Source of the DNA: Stenomitos rutilans HA7619-LM2
GTDB taxonomy: Bacteria; Cyanobacteriota; Cyanobacteriia; Leptolyngbyales; Leptolyngbyaceae
Assembly (NCBI GenBank): GCA_019358945.1
Contig: JAHHIE010000015.1
Location: 1 to 64,000, forward strand
DNA length: 64,000 nucleotides
Reading direction: 5' to 3'
Part shown: piece after piece, positions 36,056 through 44,845 of the stretch
How the letters are laid out: the number at the start of each line of letters is the position of its first letter
Position numbering within the stretch: position 1 is the first letter of the stretch
Position numbers and translations under genes: made by a program
The notes under the pieces: model-generated
What the model saw: only the letters and a program-made list of their open reading frames with translations
Database searches by the model: none
What the model was told of the DNA's origin: nothing

Positions 36056-36185
36056 TACCGTCTTTGGCTTGATGCCTATTTCGCTAATTCTGAGCATTGA
36101 GTTCAAAGTATGGCAACTCAATGCTCAGGGAATTTTTTCCAAAAACATTCTTAAGGATTTCTGCTTTTGGCATAGGGCGATCGCT

Positions 36186-37271
36186 CTACGTTGAAGTATG
36201 AGACGTTTTCTGAGCCGTACTTAAGCTGCTAATGCCGCCATACTGCATCCGTTGATAAACCCCCTGCGTAGGAGCCAACCAGACCTTCCCTGTTCCCCGG
36301 AACGTCTGAAGCAAAGCCTCACCACTGGTCAATGTTCCAAACAGACTCTTCGTCGATTTCTCCACCGTAAACTCAATATTGCCTGTTCGCATCAGCGCAA
36401 AATTACCGTCCACCTTCAATGTTTCATTATTGAGCTGAATACAACGCACTTCGCTAGTAGGTACGGGCAACTCGAACACACAGATTCCACTGCCCTTGAT
36501 CTTAGTTTGGAAAAAGCCTTCACCGCCCAGAAATGCTGATGATAAGTTCTTTTGCATTGCGACCCCAACTTCCAGTGACGCTTCAGAGCAGTAGAACAAT
36601 CCTTTGTCAGCAATAATTTCCTCATGATTGAGGTGATAAATCAGAAAGTGCCCTAGAGAAGGTTCTAGATAAATCTCACCCGTCCCTCGGTAGCGCGGTT
36701 TGAACGCCGATTCCTGGGTCAGCATCTTATTCAGTACAGCTTTACCTAGTCCACCCATGCCTCCCGCTTTATTTTCAATCTCAATTCGACCATGCATAAA
36801 ATGAAGCGCACCTGCTTCCACTTGTGCCTCTCCATTCTGAAGCGTAATCCTAACTTGCTTCAATTTGAGTCCAGCCTGGTTGGCAAAGAAAACAGTTTGG
36901 GCAGTAAACGGATCGCGGGAACCAGCTAGAGTCCTGTATGCCAAAACTTCTACCTTGAACGCACCATGAGATGCAGAATCGAGTACTTGCAATCCATCAT
37001 CAGTTTCCTGAGATGAACCATTCTCCCCTTGCGCTTGATGATCCCCAGGCTTATGCACAGGAGGGAGCGGCGGAGACGTAGAAGTAGGGTTCGCTTTTGT
37101 AGCTCGCTCAAATAGACCAGTGACTTTTGCTGCTGGCATCCAGCTTCCAGAATCTTGTCGAACGGTTGTCTCTGGCAAAATCAGCCCTTGTGTTACCGCT
37201 TGCACCAGTTCTGCTGGCGACAATGGACCGACCTCGTCATCCATAAACCTGTAATACCATACAACTGCCAT
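36186..37271 (-). CDS. GYF_2 plus AIM24-family protein
   Basis: The N-terminal 50 residues form a GYF_2 domain (WYYRFMDDEVGPLSPAELVQAV), a small adaptor fold. A Pro/Ser-rich linker (about 58-100) precedes an AIM24/TIGR00266 domain (about 105-345) with glycine-rich beta-strand repeats (RGTGEIYLEPS, FRGTGKVWLAPT). AIM24 in mitochondria stabilises inner-membrane complexes; the bacterial role is unknown. The start ATG at 37271 follows CTTAAGGAGAGC on the minus strand, a good ribosome site. It is monocistronic. Confidence 0.82.
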   Translation of the reverse strand: MAVVWYYRFMDDEVGPLSPAELVQAVTQGLILPETTVRQDSGSWMPAAKVTGLFERATKANPTSTSPPLPPVHKPGDHQAQGENGSSQETDDGLQVLDSASHGAFKVEVLAYRTLAGSRDPFTAQTVFFANQAGLKLKQVRITLQNGEAQVEAGALHFMHGRIEIENKAGGMGGLGKAVLNKMLTQESAFKPRYRGTGEIYLEPSLGHFLIYHLNHEEIIADKGLFYCSEASLEVGVAMQKNLSSAFLGGEGFFQTKIKGSGICVFELPVPTSEVRCIQLNNETLKVDGNFALMRTGNIEFTVEKSTKSLFGTLTSGEALLQTFRGTGKVWLAPTQGVYQRMQYGGISSLSTAQKTSHTST

Positions 37272-37538
37272 TCTTGCTCTCCTTAAGTGCTATATACGGT
37301 TGATCAGGCAAAAGGAGTGGAGGAAGAATCAACATCTTCTACAAAGACTCTCCTTGATGTCCGGATTTAAAGTTCCCCGTTTGAATGGGAGATTGCTCCG
37401 CTGATTGTGCCTAATTAAGCCTTGCACTTACAGAAACTCCTCCATGAGTATTTCAGAGTTAGACTGAGCATTGTCTGGGATATCATCCAAAACGATTTGC
37501 CTGAGTTGAAAGCGCAGATTGAAGCGATACTTCGGCAG

Positions 37539-39875
37539 CTAGAAGGTTAGGGTACGATCGCTCCCATCATCCTCAAACTGCTGTTCGCCCACGCCAACGA
37601 GTTCCACAATGACAGTGCGAGCAGGTGGAGTCCAGTTGCCGTGTCGCGGTTGGACGCTGACGGTGGTACGCTCACCTTCTTGCCAAACGCGATACTCCGT
37701 AGTGGCCCAGGCACCATCCCGATAGTCAAAACTACTCCCGTCATCCTCATAGAGCGTGTATCGTCCTTCTCCTGACCAGATGCGGAGGCGAATTTCGTCC
37801 ACAGGGCGTTCATCCACATACTGCATCACGGGCTGCATGGGAATAATGGCTCCCGCTTTCACGTAGAGGGGCATCCGCTCCAAGGGGGCATAGGCGAGGA
37901 TGTGAGTGTTGCCGTCATAGCGATCGCCTGTCCACCAGTCGTACCACACACCTTCGGGTAGATAGACAGCACGATGGGTGACACCGGGACGATAGACGGG
38001 AGCCGCCATGAGAGACTCACCCAGAAAGACCTGATCGTGCAGGGCGTAGGTTTGGCGATCGTTTGGGTAATGGTAGAGCAGGGGACGGAGAATCGGTGCG
38101 CCTGTGGTTGCAGCTTCCCAAAAGGCGGTGTAGAGGTAAGGCAGCAGTCGGTAGCGCAGTTCAATGTATTCGCGGCAAATGCGTTCGGTTTGTTCGCCAA
38201 AGACCCAGGGTTCGTGCTGTTCAGTTTTCATAGACGAGTGGGCACGCATCAGAGGATAGAGCAAACCGACCTGCATCCAGCGGGCAAAGAGTTCTGCGGT
38301 TGCATTGCCAGCAAAGCCGCCAATGTCGCACCCAACGAAGGCGACACCGGAGAGACCCATATTGCAGAGCATGGGAATGGAAAGCTCCAGGTGTTCCCAC
38401 CAGGACTGGTTATCACCCATCCACACCGACGACCAGCGCTGAATGCCCGCAAAGCCCGATCGCGTCAGTACGAACGATCGCTCGTTAGGACGGAGCCGCT
38501 CTAACCCTTCGGCACAGGCTTGCGACATCCCAGACCCGTACAGATTATGCGCTTCGGCGTGAGTTGTTTGTTCCTCAGTATTACCCTGTGGCGAATCGAG
38601 GGGAAACCAGATGTGAACGCCGTCATCGCCAAAGGGGCGATCGACAATGGCAGGCTCATTCATATCGTTCCAGATGCCTGCCACGCCCACATCGGTCAGC
38701 GCTTTCTGAGCCTTGCCCCACCACTGGCGGACTTCGGGCTTGAGAAAGTCGGGAAACACGGCTTTATCGGGCCACACGTAGCCGTGAAAGATCTCACCAT
38801 TTGCCTGACGCACAAAGTAATCTTGCTCTAGCCCCTCCTCAAAGATGGTGTAATCGGCTTCCGGTTCATACTTCACGCCCGGATCGACGATCGTCACCAC
38901 GTTAAAGCCCGTTTCCTTGAGATCGCCAATGAGCTTAGCGGGGTCAGCAAAGCGTTTGGGAGTCCAGGTGAAGACGCGGTAGCCGTTCATGTAATCGATG
39001 TCTAAATGAATGACATCACAGGGAATATGACGATCGCGAAACTCTTGCGCCAGCTTTCGCACAATGCTGTCCGACTCGTAGCTCCAGCGGCACTGATGGT
39101 AGCCGATCGACCATTTCGGCGGTAGTGGCATCCGTCCTGTAAGCTGCGTATAGGTTTCCAAGATTTTGGCAGGGGTAGGGCCGTAGATGATGTAGTAGTC
39201 CAGTTCGCCGCTGTGGGTTTCCATCTGCCAGATGCCGGACTTGGTAGCTCCCAGGTCAAACTGACTCCAAAACGTGGTGTTGAAGAAGATGCCATAGCCC
39301 ACGTTGGGACGCAGCGCCATGAAGAACGGGATCGCCTGATACATCTCATCCGTCAACGTGGTGTAGTCGAGGGCGTCATTTGTCCAGTTGGTTTTACGCT
39401 CCGATCGCTTATCTAACAACCCAGTACGCTCACCAAACCCGTAGAAATGCTCGTCTGTCTCGATCGTCTTCCAACCCGCCACCGTATTTTCTGACCAGCC
39501 AATGCCCGTTTCGGCATCCTCTGCGAAGTGTCTGCCTGCCTGATCCATACACACGATGCGGCACGGATTGCGCTCAATGCGGAGCAGCACCTTATCAGTG
39601 TTGATCTCGATCGCCTCTTCCGTTTCCTGCACACCCATCAGCACAGGCAAGTAGTCTGAGTCATCCTTTGCCACAGCCCACGATCGGCGGGGTAGGAGTT
39701 TTCCAGTCGGTGCCAGTCGTACCCGAATCAACGATTGGGTTAGCACCGTGACGGACAGGAGCGCGTCACCACACTGGCAGTAAACGCCGCGATCGTCCTG
39801 CTCAACGGCTGTCACTGCGCCCAGGGTCGTCCAGGAGCGGGCATGAATAGGAAGTTTGCCAAAGACTTGGGGCAT
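37539..39875 (-). CDS. Glycoside hydrolase family 31 alpha-glucosidase
   Basis: A 778-residue GH31 enzyme releasing glucose from alpha-glucosides. The nucleophile is D404 (GIWNDMNEPA) and the acid/base D488 (WMGDNQSWW). Other GH31 marks are HLDIDYMNGYRVFTW and a C-terminal beta domain ending in the YTLYEDDG calcium or sugar-binding-like strand. There is no signal peptide, so it is cytoplasmic, acting perhaps in glycogen or maltodextrin turnover. The N-terminal galactose-mutarotase-like domain is present. No sugar transporter is adjacent. Confidence 0.93.
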   Translation of the reverse strand: MPQVFGKLPIHARSWTTLGAVTAVEQDDRGVYCQCGDALLSVTVLTQSLIRVRLAPTGKLLPRRSWAVAKDDSDYLPVLMGVQETEEAIEINTDKVLLRIERNPCRIVCMDQAGRHFAEDAETGIGWSENTVAGWKTIETDEHFYGFGERTGLLDKRSERKTNWTNDALDYTTLTDEMYQAIPFFMALRPNVGYGIFFNTTFWSQFDLGATKSGIWQMETHSGELDYYIIYGPTPAKILETYTQLTGRMPLPPKWSIGYHQCRWSYESDSIVRKLAQEFRDRHIPCDVIHLDIDYMNGYRVFTWTPKRFADPAKLIGDLKETGFNVVTIVDPGVKYEPEADYTIFEEGLEQDYFVRQANGEIFHGYVWPDKAVFPDFLKPEVRQWWGKAQKALTDVGVAGIWNDMNEPAIVDRPFGDDGVHIWFPLDSPQGNTEEQTTHAEAHNLYGSGMSQACAEGLERLRPNERSFVLTRSGFAGIQRWSSVWMGDNQSWWEHLELSIPMLCNMGLSGVAFVGCDIGGFAGNATAELFARWMQVGLLYPLMRAHSSMKTEQHEPWVFGEQTERICREYIELRYRLLPYLYTAFWEAATTGAPILRPLLYHYPNDRQTYALHDQVFLGESLMAAPVYRPGVTHRAVYLPEGVWYDWWTGDRYDGNTHILAYAPLERMPLYVKAGAIIPMQPVMQYVDERPVDEIRLRIWSGEGRYTLYEDDGSSFDYRDGAWATTEYRVWQEGERTTVSVQPRHGNWTPPARTVIVELVGVGEQQFEDDGSDRTLTF

Positions 39876-40019
39876 AGGAAAAAGGATAAAGGCTGAAGAA
39901 TAAGAGGTTTGTCCTGCAAGCTTGAATGGCTGTAAATAGTTAGCTCATTGGTATCTCTGGGTACACTGCGCTGCAAGGCAACGCTGATTTTACACTAACT
40001 AGAACGCTTGGAGATTGCT

Positions 40020-40187
40020 ATGGGAAGTCTTGTAACCCTCGCTGTGTGGGCTTTATGCGCTTATGCTTGCTACAACATCGCCAAGTCCAAAAATAGAAAC
40101 AAGGAGCTATGGACAATCCTGGGGATAGTATTCGGTTTGTTTGCCGTAGTTGCGATTTCTTTCATGTCAAATCTGCCGCCTGCATAA
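40020..40187 (+). CDS. Small two-span membrane protein, 55 residues
   Basis: An ATG at 40020 behind TTGGAGATTGCT opens a 55-residue frame with two hydrophobic stretches (about 3-18 and 31-50) separated by the polar loop KSKNRNKEL and ending SNLPPA. The motif YNIAKSKxRNxxLWxxLGxxFGLFA recurs in small bacterial membrane proteins of unknown role. The good ribosome site and pattern support a real gene though it is short. Confidence 0.65.
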   Translation: MGSLVTLAVWALCAYACYNIAKSKNRNKELWTILGIVFGLFAVVAISFMSNLPPA

Positions 40188-40252
40188 ATTGGGCGTTGCA
40201 CACAGAACACCCGCCTTTTAACCTACTGCTACGCAGAAGCAAACTATAGCCT

Positions 40253-41044
40253 TCAGCCTTTCAACAGCGACTCTGTACCATCGATCCAGACTTCGGTGCC
40301 GCTAATGTGGCTGGAAGCATTGGAGACGAGGAACAGTACCAGTTGTGCGACTTGCTCAGAGGTGCCTGGTTTGCCATCGGTGAGCGGAATCTTGCCTTTG
40401 GGGAACTCCACAGGTGTTTGAATGTCTTCCAGGTCGCGTTTCTTTGTACTTTCGTTGATTTCGGTTTCGATCGCCCCTGGACAGATGACATTCACCCGCA
40501 CACGATGCGGTGCCAACTCTAGCGCCACCATTTTGGTAAACGCCACCTGCGCAGCTTTAGACGTAGCGTAAGCTGTTGCGCCTGTGTTGCTAAAAATCCG
40601 AGTGCCGTTGACCGATGCTGTGATGACGACTGCTCCACCCTGACGCTTGAGATGAGGCGTGGCGTATTTAACGGTCAAAAACGTGCCTTTGAGGTTGGTA
40701 TCGAGTGTTTTGTCCCACTCTTCAGGCGCGAGTTCCTCCAAAGGTGCCCATACGCCATTAATACCCGCGTTCGCAAACACAATATCGATGCGCCCAAAGG
40801 TCTCACTAATCTGCTGAAAGGATTTTTGCACCTGGTCGGGCTGCGCAATATCGGCAATTGTCACCAGTCCCTTGCCACCGTTTTGCTGCACCTTATCGAT
40901 CGTCTCCTGACTGTCTTCCGGCGTGTGATCGATGGTGGCGATGATTGCCCCTTCCTGAGCCAACAGCAGCGCTGCCGCTCGACCAAGCCCAGAGCCTGCC
41001 CCAGTAATTACAGCAACCTTGCCCTCAAGCATCTGTCCTGTCAT
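40253..41044 (-). CDS. Short-chain dehydrogenase/reductase
   Basis: A 263-residue classical SDR. The cofactor motif T14-GAGSGLG-21, NAG at 92-94, N117, S144, and Y159-x3-K163 are all present, so it should be active; D39 after the second strand suggests NAD(H). The C-terminus ISGTEVWIDGTESLLKG is typical. The substrate cannot be told. The start may be at 41044 or the ATG a few codons inside (MLEGK). Confidence 0.88.
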   Translation of the reverse strand: MTGQMLEGKVAVITGAGSGLGRAAALLLAQEGAIIATIDHTPEDSQETIDKVQQNGGKGLVTIADIAQPDQVQKSFQQISETFGRIDIVFANAGINGVWAPLEELAPEEWDKTLDTNLKGTFLTVKYATPHLKRQGGAVVITASVNGTRIFSNTGATAYATSKAAQVAFTKMVALELAPHRVRVNVICPGAIETEINESTKKRDLEDIQTPVEFPKGKIPLTDGKPGTSEQVAQLVLFLVSNASSHISGTEVWIDGTESLLKG

Positions 41045-41200
41045 GGTTGATTCCTACGGTTAGTGCTTCCATCCGTAAGGGTCATCCACGCACTGCCGCT
41101 TTTCCTCTGTCTGTGGGAGAGAGTTGGGCTTCTGTCTGTAGTGGGTTTAATCACGTTCGTGGCATCGCTAAATTACGTGAGACGATAGGACGAGGTTTTT

Positions 41201-41701
41201 ATGACGTACACCACATCAGATCTCAACAGTGAGAAGATTAAAGCATTCCAAAACTTAGATGTTGATCAGCAGTTGGCCTTGTTCTGGTTCATCTACACCG
41301 AAATGGGCGAATCCATCACTCCTGCGGCACCCGGTGCAAGTACGGCTTCACCCGCGATCGCCGAAGGGCTGTTTAGTCAGGTCGAGAAGCTGTCGCATGA
41401 GGAGCAGTTGCAGCTACAGCGCGATTTGATCACCCACAAGAATACCCAGTTAGCCCGTGAGTATAGTGCGCTTGGTGACACCACAAAACTACTATTCTGG
41501 TACCTGTTGGCTCAAGGGATGGACAAAGGCACAGTCGTTCCCGTGCCTGCTGATTACAAACTGCCAGGCGCAGCTGAATCTCTGTTTACCCAGATCAAAG
41601 GATTGGAGTTTAACGAGCAAATTACGCTCTTCCGCGACATTGTTTCACCGATGGGTGTCGACCCCAACGCGGTTGAACACGACAGCGAAACAGGTCTGTA
41701 A
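41201..41701 (+). CDS. Helical carotenoid protein (stand-alone OCP N-terminal domain)
   Basis: The 166-residue protein aligns with the N-terminal domain of orange carotenoid protein: LALFWFIYTEMG...PAAPGA corresponds to the first carotenoid-binding helices (W29, Y32), KLLFWYLLAQGM holds W100 (OCP Trp-110), and LEFNEQITLFRDIV holds R145 (OCP Arg-155). It lacks the C-terminal NTF2-like domain. Helical carotenoid proteins bind keto-carotenoids and quench singlet oxygen or, in some clades, phycobilisome excitation. No CTD homologue, ketolase or FRP gene is in the window. The ATG follows CGAGG; two hairpins lie directly downstream of the stop. Confidence 0.9.
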   Translation: MTYTTSDLNSEKIKAFQNLDVDQQLALFWFIYTEMGESITPAAPGASTASPAIAEGLFSQVEKLSHEEQLQLQRDLITHKNTQLAREYSALGDTTKLLFWYLLAQGMDKGTVVPVPADYKLPGAAESLFTQIKGLEFNEQITLFRDIVSPMGVDPNAVEHDSETGL

Positions 41702-41723
41702 GCCCATCGGCGATCGATGGGCT
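41701..41723 (+). repeat. Hairpin at the stop codon of the carotenoid protein gene
   Basis: AGCCCATCG (41701-41709) and CGATGGGCT (41715-41723) form a perfect 9-bp stem beginning at the last base of the stop codon. It is followed by a real terminator 17 bases later, so it may stabilise the 3' end of the mRNA. Confidence 0.7.
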
Positions 41724-41739
41724 TACAGTTAGGTCAGTA

Positions 41740-41774
41740 GGGCAAAGCAGCGCCAGTCATGCTTTGCCCCTTTT
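41740..41774 (+). terminator. Rho-independent terminator after the carotenoid protein gene
   Basis: GGGCAAAGCA (41740-41749) pairs perfectly over 10 bp with TGCTTTGCCC (41760-41769), followed by CTTTT. The arrangement is a classical intrinsic terminator for the plus-strand gene ending at 41701. Confidence 0.8.
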
Positions 41775-41861
41775 GATGCAATGTCCTCTGTGCCACCCCA
41801 TCCTGCAAGTGAATCGCTTACTTACCCCAAATACTCCTATTCGGGGCGCGTGGGGGAGTTA

Positions 41862-41899
41862 GGGCCCCACATAGCGGGGGCCGGGGGGAAGTCCCCCGG
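41862..41899. repeat. G/C-rich double hairpin
   Basis: GGCCCC pairs with GGGGCC (41863-41868 and 41877-41882), and CCGGGGG (41881-41887) pairs with CCCCCGG (41893-41899). It lies 45 bases upstream of miaB in a G-rich stretch that looks like a dispersed intergenic repeat. Confidence 0.5.
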
Positions 41900-41943
41900 T
41901 CAAATGGTATAAGATCTAAGACCGACCCCTTCAACGATCTTCC

Positions 41944-43281
41944 ATGACCGCCGCTCGCCGCTATCACATCACAACCTTCGGCTGCCAGATGAACAAAGCC
42001 GACTCCGAGCGTATGGCTGGCATTCTGGAAACAATGGGCTTTGAGTGGGCAGAGCAGCCTGATGATGCAGACCTCATTCTCTACAACACCTGCACCATCC
42101 GCGACAACGCCGAACAAAAGGTGTACTCCTACCTGGGTAGGCAGGCCATTCGCAAGCAAACTCAGCCAGATTTGACGTTAATTGTTGCCGGGTGCGTTGC
42201 GCAGCAAGAAGGGGAACAGCTCTTGCGCCGCGTACCCGAACTGGATCTGGTGATGGGGCCACAACACGCTAACCGCTTACAGGATTTGCTGGAAGACGTG
42301 TTTAGTGGCAATCAGGTCGTCGCCACCGAGCCGCTCCACATCATGGAGGATATCACCAAGCCGCGCCGCGATAGCACCGTGACGGCCTGGGTCAACGTCA
42401 TCTATGGCTGCAACGAACGCTGCACCTACTGCGTAGTGCCCAATGTGCGCGGTGTGGAGCAATCCCGCACGCCCGAAGCCATTCGTGCAGAAATTGAGGC
42501 ACTGGCAGAGCAGGGCTTTAAAGAAATCACGCTCCTGGGACAAAACATTGATGCCTACGGACGCGACCTCCCCGGTTCTACGCCTGAAGGTCGCCACCAG
42601 CATACGCTGACTGATTTGCTTTACTACATCCATGATGTCCCAGGGATCGATCGCATCCGGTTTGCCACCAGCCATCCCCGCTACTTTACCGATCGCCTGA
42701 TTCGTGCCTGCGCGGAGTTACCCAAAGTTTGCGAACACTTCCACATCCCCTTTCAGTCGGGTGACAACGATATCCTCAAAGCAATGGCGCGAGGCTACAC
42801 CCACGAGAAGTACCGCCGCATTATCGACACCATTCGCCACACCATGCCCGATGCGGCCATCAGTGCGGATGCGATCGTCGGCTTTCCTGGCGAAACCGAA
42901 GCGCAGTTTGAACGCACGCTGCAACTGGTCGATGACATTGGCTTTGATCTAGTAAATACGGCAGCCTATTCGCCCCGACCCAACACGCCTGCCGCGCTCT
43001 GGCAAAACCAACTCAGCGACGACGTGAAGCGCGATCGCCTCCAGCGTCTTAACCATCTCGTTGCCATTAAAGCGATGGAGCGATCGGAACGATACCGCGA
43101 TCGGGTCGAAGAAATTCTGGTGGAAGCGCAGAATACGAAAGACCTGACTCAAGTAATGGGACGCACCCGCAGTAATCGCCTCACCTTCTTCCCCGGCGAT
43201 ATTGCCACGATGAAGGGCAAACTCGTTCCCGTCAAAATCACCGCAGCGCGAGCGTTTAGCCTGACGGGTTTAAAGGCCTAA
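41944..43281 (+). CDS. miaB: tRNA-2-methylthio-N6-isopentenyladenosine synthase
   Basis: Radical-SAM methylthiotransferase modifying A37 of tRNAs that read UNN codons. The N-terminal domain binds an auxiliary cluster through C14, C50 and C84; the radical SAM cluster ligands are C156-x3-C160-x2-C163 (GCNERCTYC). A C-terminal TRAM domain (about 375-440) completes the usual 445-residue architecture. Start at the ATG at 41944. No modification partner (miaA) is adjacent. Confidence 0.95.
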   Translation: MTAARRYHITTFGCQMNKADSERMAGILETMGFEWAEQPDDADLILYNTCTIRDNAEQKVYSYLGRQAIRKQTQPDLTLIVAGCVAQQEGEQLLRRVPELDLVMGPQHANRLQDLLEDVFSGNQVVATEPLHIMEDITKPRRDSTVTAWVNVIYGCNERCTYCVVPNVRGVEQSRTPEAIRAEIEALAEQGFKEITLLGQNIDAYGRDLPGSTPEGRHQHTLTDLLYYIHDVPGIDRIRFATSHPRYFTDRLIRACAELPKVCEHFHIPFQSGDNDILKAMARGYTHEKYRRIIDTIRHTMPDAAISADAIVGFPGETEAQFERTLQLVDDIGFDLVNTAAYSPRPNTPAALWQNQLSDDVKRDRLQRLNHLVAIKAMERSERYRDRVEEILVEAQNTKDLTQVMGRTRSNRLTFFPGDIATMKGKLVPVKITAARAFSLTGLKA

Positions 43282-43348
43282 CTGCGGCAGTGTGATACGT
43301 TATGCCACGGCAACCCAATTTTGTTCCCCTTGCTTCATTCTCGAAGTC

Positions 43349-43723
43349 TCAGTGATTTCGGCTTTCCCACCGCATCCAGGGAGGCGAACTCTCCAGATTG
43401 CTATCGTATGCTGGCGTTACCTCTTCTGGGTGATCTAACGTTGCTAGCGTGATGTCAATAATCTCACTGCCATCGTCCACAACCAAGAGCGAGCTACCAC
43501 ATTTGGGACAAAAGCCCCTCTGGGTGCTTTCTGACGATCGATAGAGGGCTGGCTCTGCCCCTTCATACGTCAGTGAAGCAATGGGAACGTTTGCCCAGGC
43601 TACAACGGGTGCTCCTGCTGAACGCTGACACATGCGACAGTGACAAAAATGGGGCGAGCTAGGCTCTTCGCTCAAATGATAACGGATGTACCCACATTGA
43701 CACCCACCCGTATAGTTGCTCAT
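43349..43723 (-). CDS. GFA-family (CENP-V-like) zinc protein
   Basis: A 124-residue GFA fold protein with zinc ligands C8, C10, C27, C29, C32, C72 and C75 (GGCQCG, FCHCRMC, CPKCG). The family includes glutathione-dependent formaldehyde-activating enzymes, but most members have unknown substrates. The ATG at 43723 (MSNYTGG) is the start; the longer open frame upstream runs into a 100-bp mobile element at 43785-43884 and is not part of the gene. The insertion may alter its promoter. Confidence 0.82.
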   Translation of the reverse strand: MSNYTGGCQCGYIRYHLSEEPSSPHFCHCRMCQRSAGAPVVAWANVPIASLTYEGAEPALYRSSESTQRGFCPKCGSSLLVVDDGSEIIDITLATLDHPEEVTPAYDSNLESSPPWMRWESRNH

Positions 43724-43784
43724 CTCGCAGACCTCCGCGCAACTTAGAGAAAAGACAGTAGTGTATGCGTACCACAAAAAATGA

Positions 43785-43884
43785 TACCAATTTGAATTGA
43801 AAATGCGACACATCCTGTAGGGGAAAGGCATTGCCTTGCCCCTACCCACCGATTGATCTATAGCCGTCATTCTTTAAATCGGTA
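43785..43884. mobile_element. 100-bp MITE-like element, family B, copy 1
   Basis: Ends TACCAATTTGAA and TTTAAATCGGTA are imperfect terminal inverted repeats (TACCRATTTRAA). The element is flanked by TGA on both sides (43782-43784 and 43885-43887). The centre GGCATTGCC/TTGCCCC forms a further inverted repeat. A near-identical copy lies at 51148-51247 with a different flank (TCA), which shows that TGA and TCA are true 3-bp target duplications of type TNA. Confidence 0.88.
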
Positions 43885-43936
43885 TGAGATGTGCCAAGCC
43901 TACACGAGTCGGCACGCAATGAATATGCCTTGCTAG

Positions 43937-44059
43937 GGGCTATCATCAATTACCAAGACACATGACTTGCAGCAAGGGTTCCAGACCCTAGCCTGGTTTG
44001 TGAGGACGGGCGCGGTAAGGCTAATACTCAAGGTTTCTGAGCTTCATTGCTGACACGCC
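43937..44059. mobile_element. ~120-bp MITE-like element, family C, copy 1
   Basis: Starts GGGCTATCATCAATTACC and ends ATTGCTGACACGCC, imperfect inverted termini; flanks are CTAG (43933-43936) and CTAA (44060-44063). The interior (ACATGACTTGCAGCAAGGGT, TGAGGACGGGCGCGGTA) is shared with the copy at 56441-56559. The termini match the outer end of the broken IS5-like element at 56436, so this family is probably mobilised by that kind of transposase. Confidence 0.75.
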
Positions 44060-44069
44060 CTAAAGTAGC

Positions 44070-44618
44070 TTAGTTGGTGGGATTGCTCTGCGACTTATGC
44101 TGCGGAGAGTGTGCGTCCGTCGCCTTTTTTTCGCGCTTGAGCTTTTCTTCCATTTCTTGAATCTGTTCTTTGCGGGCTTCTAGATCTGATGAGTGGACAT
44201 CCATGATCCGTTTCTCACGCTTGAGCTTTTCTTCCATTTCCTGGATTTGCTCTTTGCGGGCTTCCAGCTCCAACGCACGACGATCGAGTTCCTGACTTTG
44301 CAGCGTGAGCGACTGTCGCCATTGTTCGGCGCGTTCCGTTTCTTGCTGCAAAAAGGCTGGTGTGATGCCGTTAACCAAAAACTTCTGCACAATGTCTAAC
44401 AGCCATTCCTTAGCATCTTCAGCAGATAAGACCTGGCGACTAGGGCCTAGCTCAACCAACACAAACATGCCTTCGCTGAAGTTACTGGCTTCTGTGGCAA
44501 GAATGGTTTCCTCTTCTAAAAGAAGCGCCCACGCGTTTTCAGACTTCTGCCGCGCTAAGAGCTGTAGCCCTGACTTACCTAAAAGCCCCTTTTTTTGCAC
44601 TTGCGCCAGATACAGCAT
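44070..44618 (-). CDS. Coiled-coil protein of unknown function
   Basis: The 182-residue protein has an N-terminal globular beta-rich part (about 1-75, GLQLLARQKSENAWALL), a helical middle and a coiled-coil C-terminus (about 95-165). The coiled coil contains a perfect-looking 28-residue tandem repeat (residues 118-145 and 146-173; LEARKEQIQEMEEKLKREK in both). I do not recognise the family beyond similar uncharacterised cyanobacterial proteins. It lies on the same strand as, and 227 bases downstream of, the Ycf46 gene. Confidence 0.65.
   Translation of the reverse strand: MLYLAQVQKKGLLGKSGLQLLARQKSENAWALLLEEETILATEASNFSEGMFVLVELGPSRQVLSAEDAKEWLLDIVQKFLVNGITPAFLQQETERAEQWRQSLTLQSQELDRRALELEARKEQIQEMEEKLKREKRIMDVHSSDLEARKEQIQEMEEKLKREKKATDAHSPQHKSQSNPTN
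44100..44267 (-). repeat. Intragenic 84-bp tandem repeat
   Basis: Two 84-bp units, each coding LEARKEQIQEMEEKLKREK plus nine more variable residues. The DNA differs at several silent sites, so the duplication is not very recent. It lengthens the coiled coil by exactly eight helical heptad-like turns without changing the frame. Confidence 0.85.
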
Positions 44619-44845
44619 TCCCTATCTCTGCCTTCGTGGGTTTAAGAACAACCGTATATCGTCTCGCCTAGACCTTCAAGAGTGGGGCAAACATCCTGGT
44701 GATAGGTTCCAAACTATACGGTTTAAACGGTTCTGTTTAAATTGTAAGCTGCACCAGTAGCCTATGGAGATGAGTATAACCTTGACTTGAGCGGTTTCCA
44801 AAGTGAACCACAATGACTTCACCTGCAAGCCGCTGCGATCGTCCA

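Noticed and set aside
43724-43870. N-terminal extension of the GFA protein
   Set aside because: It reads into the 100-bp MITE at 43785-43884; the same peptide is also encoded by the other MITE copy near 51.2 kb, so it is element sequence, not gene.
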